This document shows positions 6,740 through 7,887 of a stretch of 7,887 bases of DNA, in pieces. This stretch comes from Bacteroidota bacterium (lineage in GTDB: Bacteria > Bacteroidota > Bacteroidia > Chitinophagales > Saprospiraceae). The notes beneath the pieces were generated by a model. That model did not search any database. It was given only the letters and a program-made list of their open reading frames with translations, and had not been told where the DNA came from. The translations under genes and the position numbers were made by a program. How positions within the stretch are numbered: position 1 is the first letter of the stretch; every line of letters starts with the position of its first letter. The stretch spans positions 1 through 7,887 of the forward strand of contig QQUB01000860.1 of NCBI GenBank assembly GCA_008501835.1, read 5' to 3'.

Positions 6740-7887
6740 TCATCTGGAAACCAGAATGGTTTTTATGATTTCATTAACCTCCCCCCGGACCTGGAAGAAA
6801 TACAATCCATTTTCCGAAATTACAATGGTATTTTTGTAGGCGCTTGCACCTGGAGCAATCGAGTCCTGCCAGACTTTTTGACCCAATGAGTTGGTTAAAA
6901 TCAGTTGGGTATTTTGAAACCCCAGATTTTCAATTTGAATGGTCAGTGATTCAGTTGCCGGATTGGGAAATAATTTCACATAATCTCCAAAATTATGTAA
7001 GCGATCTTCATAAGAGGTAATTTCGCACGCTTCCAGAATTTGTCCTCGCGAGTTGCAACCAGTTGAATTATTGGTAATAGACGCTTCATTACCAGAGTCC
7101 TGTAAATAATTGCACAGGGATTCGATAGAACAATCTGAAAGGTTTTCCGAATAGCCTATTTGAAGGTAGATCAGTGAATCCGGAGAAATATTCTGAAGCC
7201 CCGCAAGACTTGTCAAATTATCATTATTGTCCAGATACAAATAATCCCTTACCGATTGCAGGTTTTCCAAAGCCTCTATAGAATTCAAGACCGAATTCCC
7301 TGTAATGTATAATCCCCCGGCAATGGCTGTGAGATTATTTAACCCGCTTAAATCAATTAATGAACTATTATCCCGAATGGTACAACTTCCTTTTTCAGTG
7401 CGGGTTATTCCGATTAGCCCATTTATATCCAGGAGATTATCATTATAACCGACGGATAAAGAACCAAGGCCCGACAATTCTTCCAATCCGGAGAGATTTA
7501 ACAATTGTGGGTTTTGACCAATATATAATTGTCCCTCTACGGTTTGTAAATTATGAAGAGCGGTCAAACTTGTTAAAGAAGGGTTTTGACCTATATAAAC
7601 ATTTCCTTCGACCATTGTCAAATGGTTTAGGCCTTCCAGGGAATTCAGTTGTGAATTATCAGCAATTCTTATGCCTTCCGATAAATGACCTGGGATTTGT
7701 TCCAAACCATTTAAGGTTGTTAATGCATGGCTGTGTTGAATTCGGATACCCCCCAATGAAGTAATGGATTCAAAACCAGACAGGTCTGATAGATTTTGGT
7801 TGTATTCAATAGTAATATCAGTTCCTATGCTATCAATTTGATCAAGTCCTTCGAGGTTTACCAGGGCATTATTGGATGATATTTTCA
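6740..7887 (-). CDS. Leucine-rich-repeat surface protein with T9SS sorting domain (5'-truncated by window edge)
   Basis: The frame is open through the right edge; the first whole codon is at 7885, giving 381 visible residues. An in-frame TTG at 7756 is not the start, because the repeat pattern continues upstream of it (for example NALVNLEGLDQI). Ten to eleven repeats of 23-25 residues follow a pattern like LYIxxNxxLxxLxGLxxLxxVxG, as in receptor-L/LRR-type beta-solenoids used for protein or glycan binding. A cysteine-containing cap closes the solenoid (SDCSIESLCNYL, then STGCNSRGQILEAC). The last 77 or so residues are a T9SS type A sorting domain (LFPNPATESLTIQI, LTNSLGQKVW, ISENGLYFFQV, KTILVSR), so it is exported across the outer membrane and probably displayed on the cell surface or released. 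The ligand is unknown. The gene converges on the receptor operon; the stop codons are 83 bases apart. Confidence 0.9.
   Translation of the reverse strand, partial: KISSNNALVNLEGLDQIDSIGTDITIEYNQNLSDLSGFESITSLGGIRIQHSHALTTLNGLEQIPGHLSEGIRIADNSQLNSLEGLNHLTMVEGNVYIGQNPSLTSLTALHNLQTVEGQLYIGQNPQLLNLSGLEELSGLGSLSVGYNDNLLDINGLIGITRTEKGSCTIRDNSSLIDLSGLNNLTAIAGGLYITGNSVLNSIEALENLQSVRDYLYLDNNDNLTSLAGLQNISPDSLIYLQIGYSENLSDCSIESLCNYLQDSGNEASITNNSTGCNSRGQILEACEITSYEDRLHNFGDYVKLFPNPATESLTIQIENLGFQNTQLILTNSLGQKVWQDSIAPGASAYKNTIVISENGLYFFQVRGEVNEIIKTILVSR
7137..7885 (-). repeat. Leucine-rich repeat array within the surface protein gene
   Basis: Repeat units of 69-75 bases encode the solenoid. Neighbouring units encoding VYIGQNPSLTSL and LYIGQNPQLLNL are very close. 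On the plus strand they share the identical 11-mer GGGTTTTGACC at 7509-7519 and 7581-7591, exactly 72 bases (24 codons) apart. This suggests a fairly recent unit duplication, while the other units have diverged. The left boundary is approximate, because the last unit merges into the cysteine cap. Confidence 0.8.

Noticed and set aside
7360..7764. A 134-codon plus-strand ORF opposite the leucine-rich-repeat gene
   Set aside because: It is antisense to the repeat-coding strand, and its protein has no recognisable features.

Overview
The window looks like the chromosome of a Bacteroidota bacterium, probably from a gliding or marine lineage such as the Saprospiria; the genus cannot be told. The evidence is a TonB-dependent receptor with an N-terminal carboxypeptidase-regulatory-like domain, two proteins ending in type IX secretion (T9SS) type A sorting domains, a Bacteroidota-type WYL regulator, promoter-like TTnnTTTsCACC elements, and weak or absent Shine-Dalgarno sites at several starts. 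The sequence is moderately AT-rich. I see no RNA genes, mobile elements, CRISPR arrays or phage genes.

Layout. (1) Positions 1-934, plus strand: the 3' part of a WYL-domain transcriptional regulator, cut by the left edge. (2) 1039-1833, plus: a secreted lipoprotein of unknown function with two Ig-like halves, probably with its own promoter near 982. (3) 1834-2206: a 373-base intergenic region holding a perfect 13-bp inverted repeat (terminator-like), a long T run, a weak promoter candidate and a leader hairpin. (4) 2207-6656, plus: two genes 34 bases apart, a TonB-dependent outer-membrane receptor followed by a secreted alpha/beta-hydrolase-fold protein with a T9SS sorting domain. A strong intrinsic terminator lies at 6689-6728, preceded by a perfect 16-bp palindrome. 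(5) 6740-7887, minus strand: the 3' part of a leucine-rich-repeat surface protein with a T9SS domain, convergent with the operon and cut by the right edge.

The functional core is the receptor/hydrolase pair. The receptor would import an unidentified ligand across the outer membrane using TonB energy, and the T9SS protein would be exported to the cell surface or medium beside it. The hydrolase-like protein appears to have lost its nucleophilic serine: the elbow reads GLGTGG where GxSxGG is expected. It may therefore bind ligand rather than cleave it, taking a place that SusD-like proteins fill in classical Bacteroidota uptake loci. No SusD homologue lies within the window. This is inference, and it is the most interesting point here.
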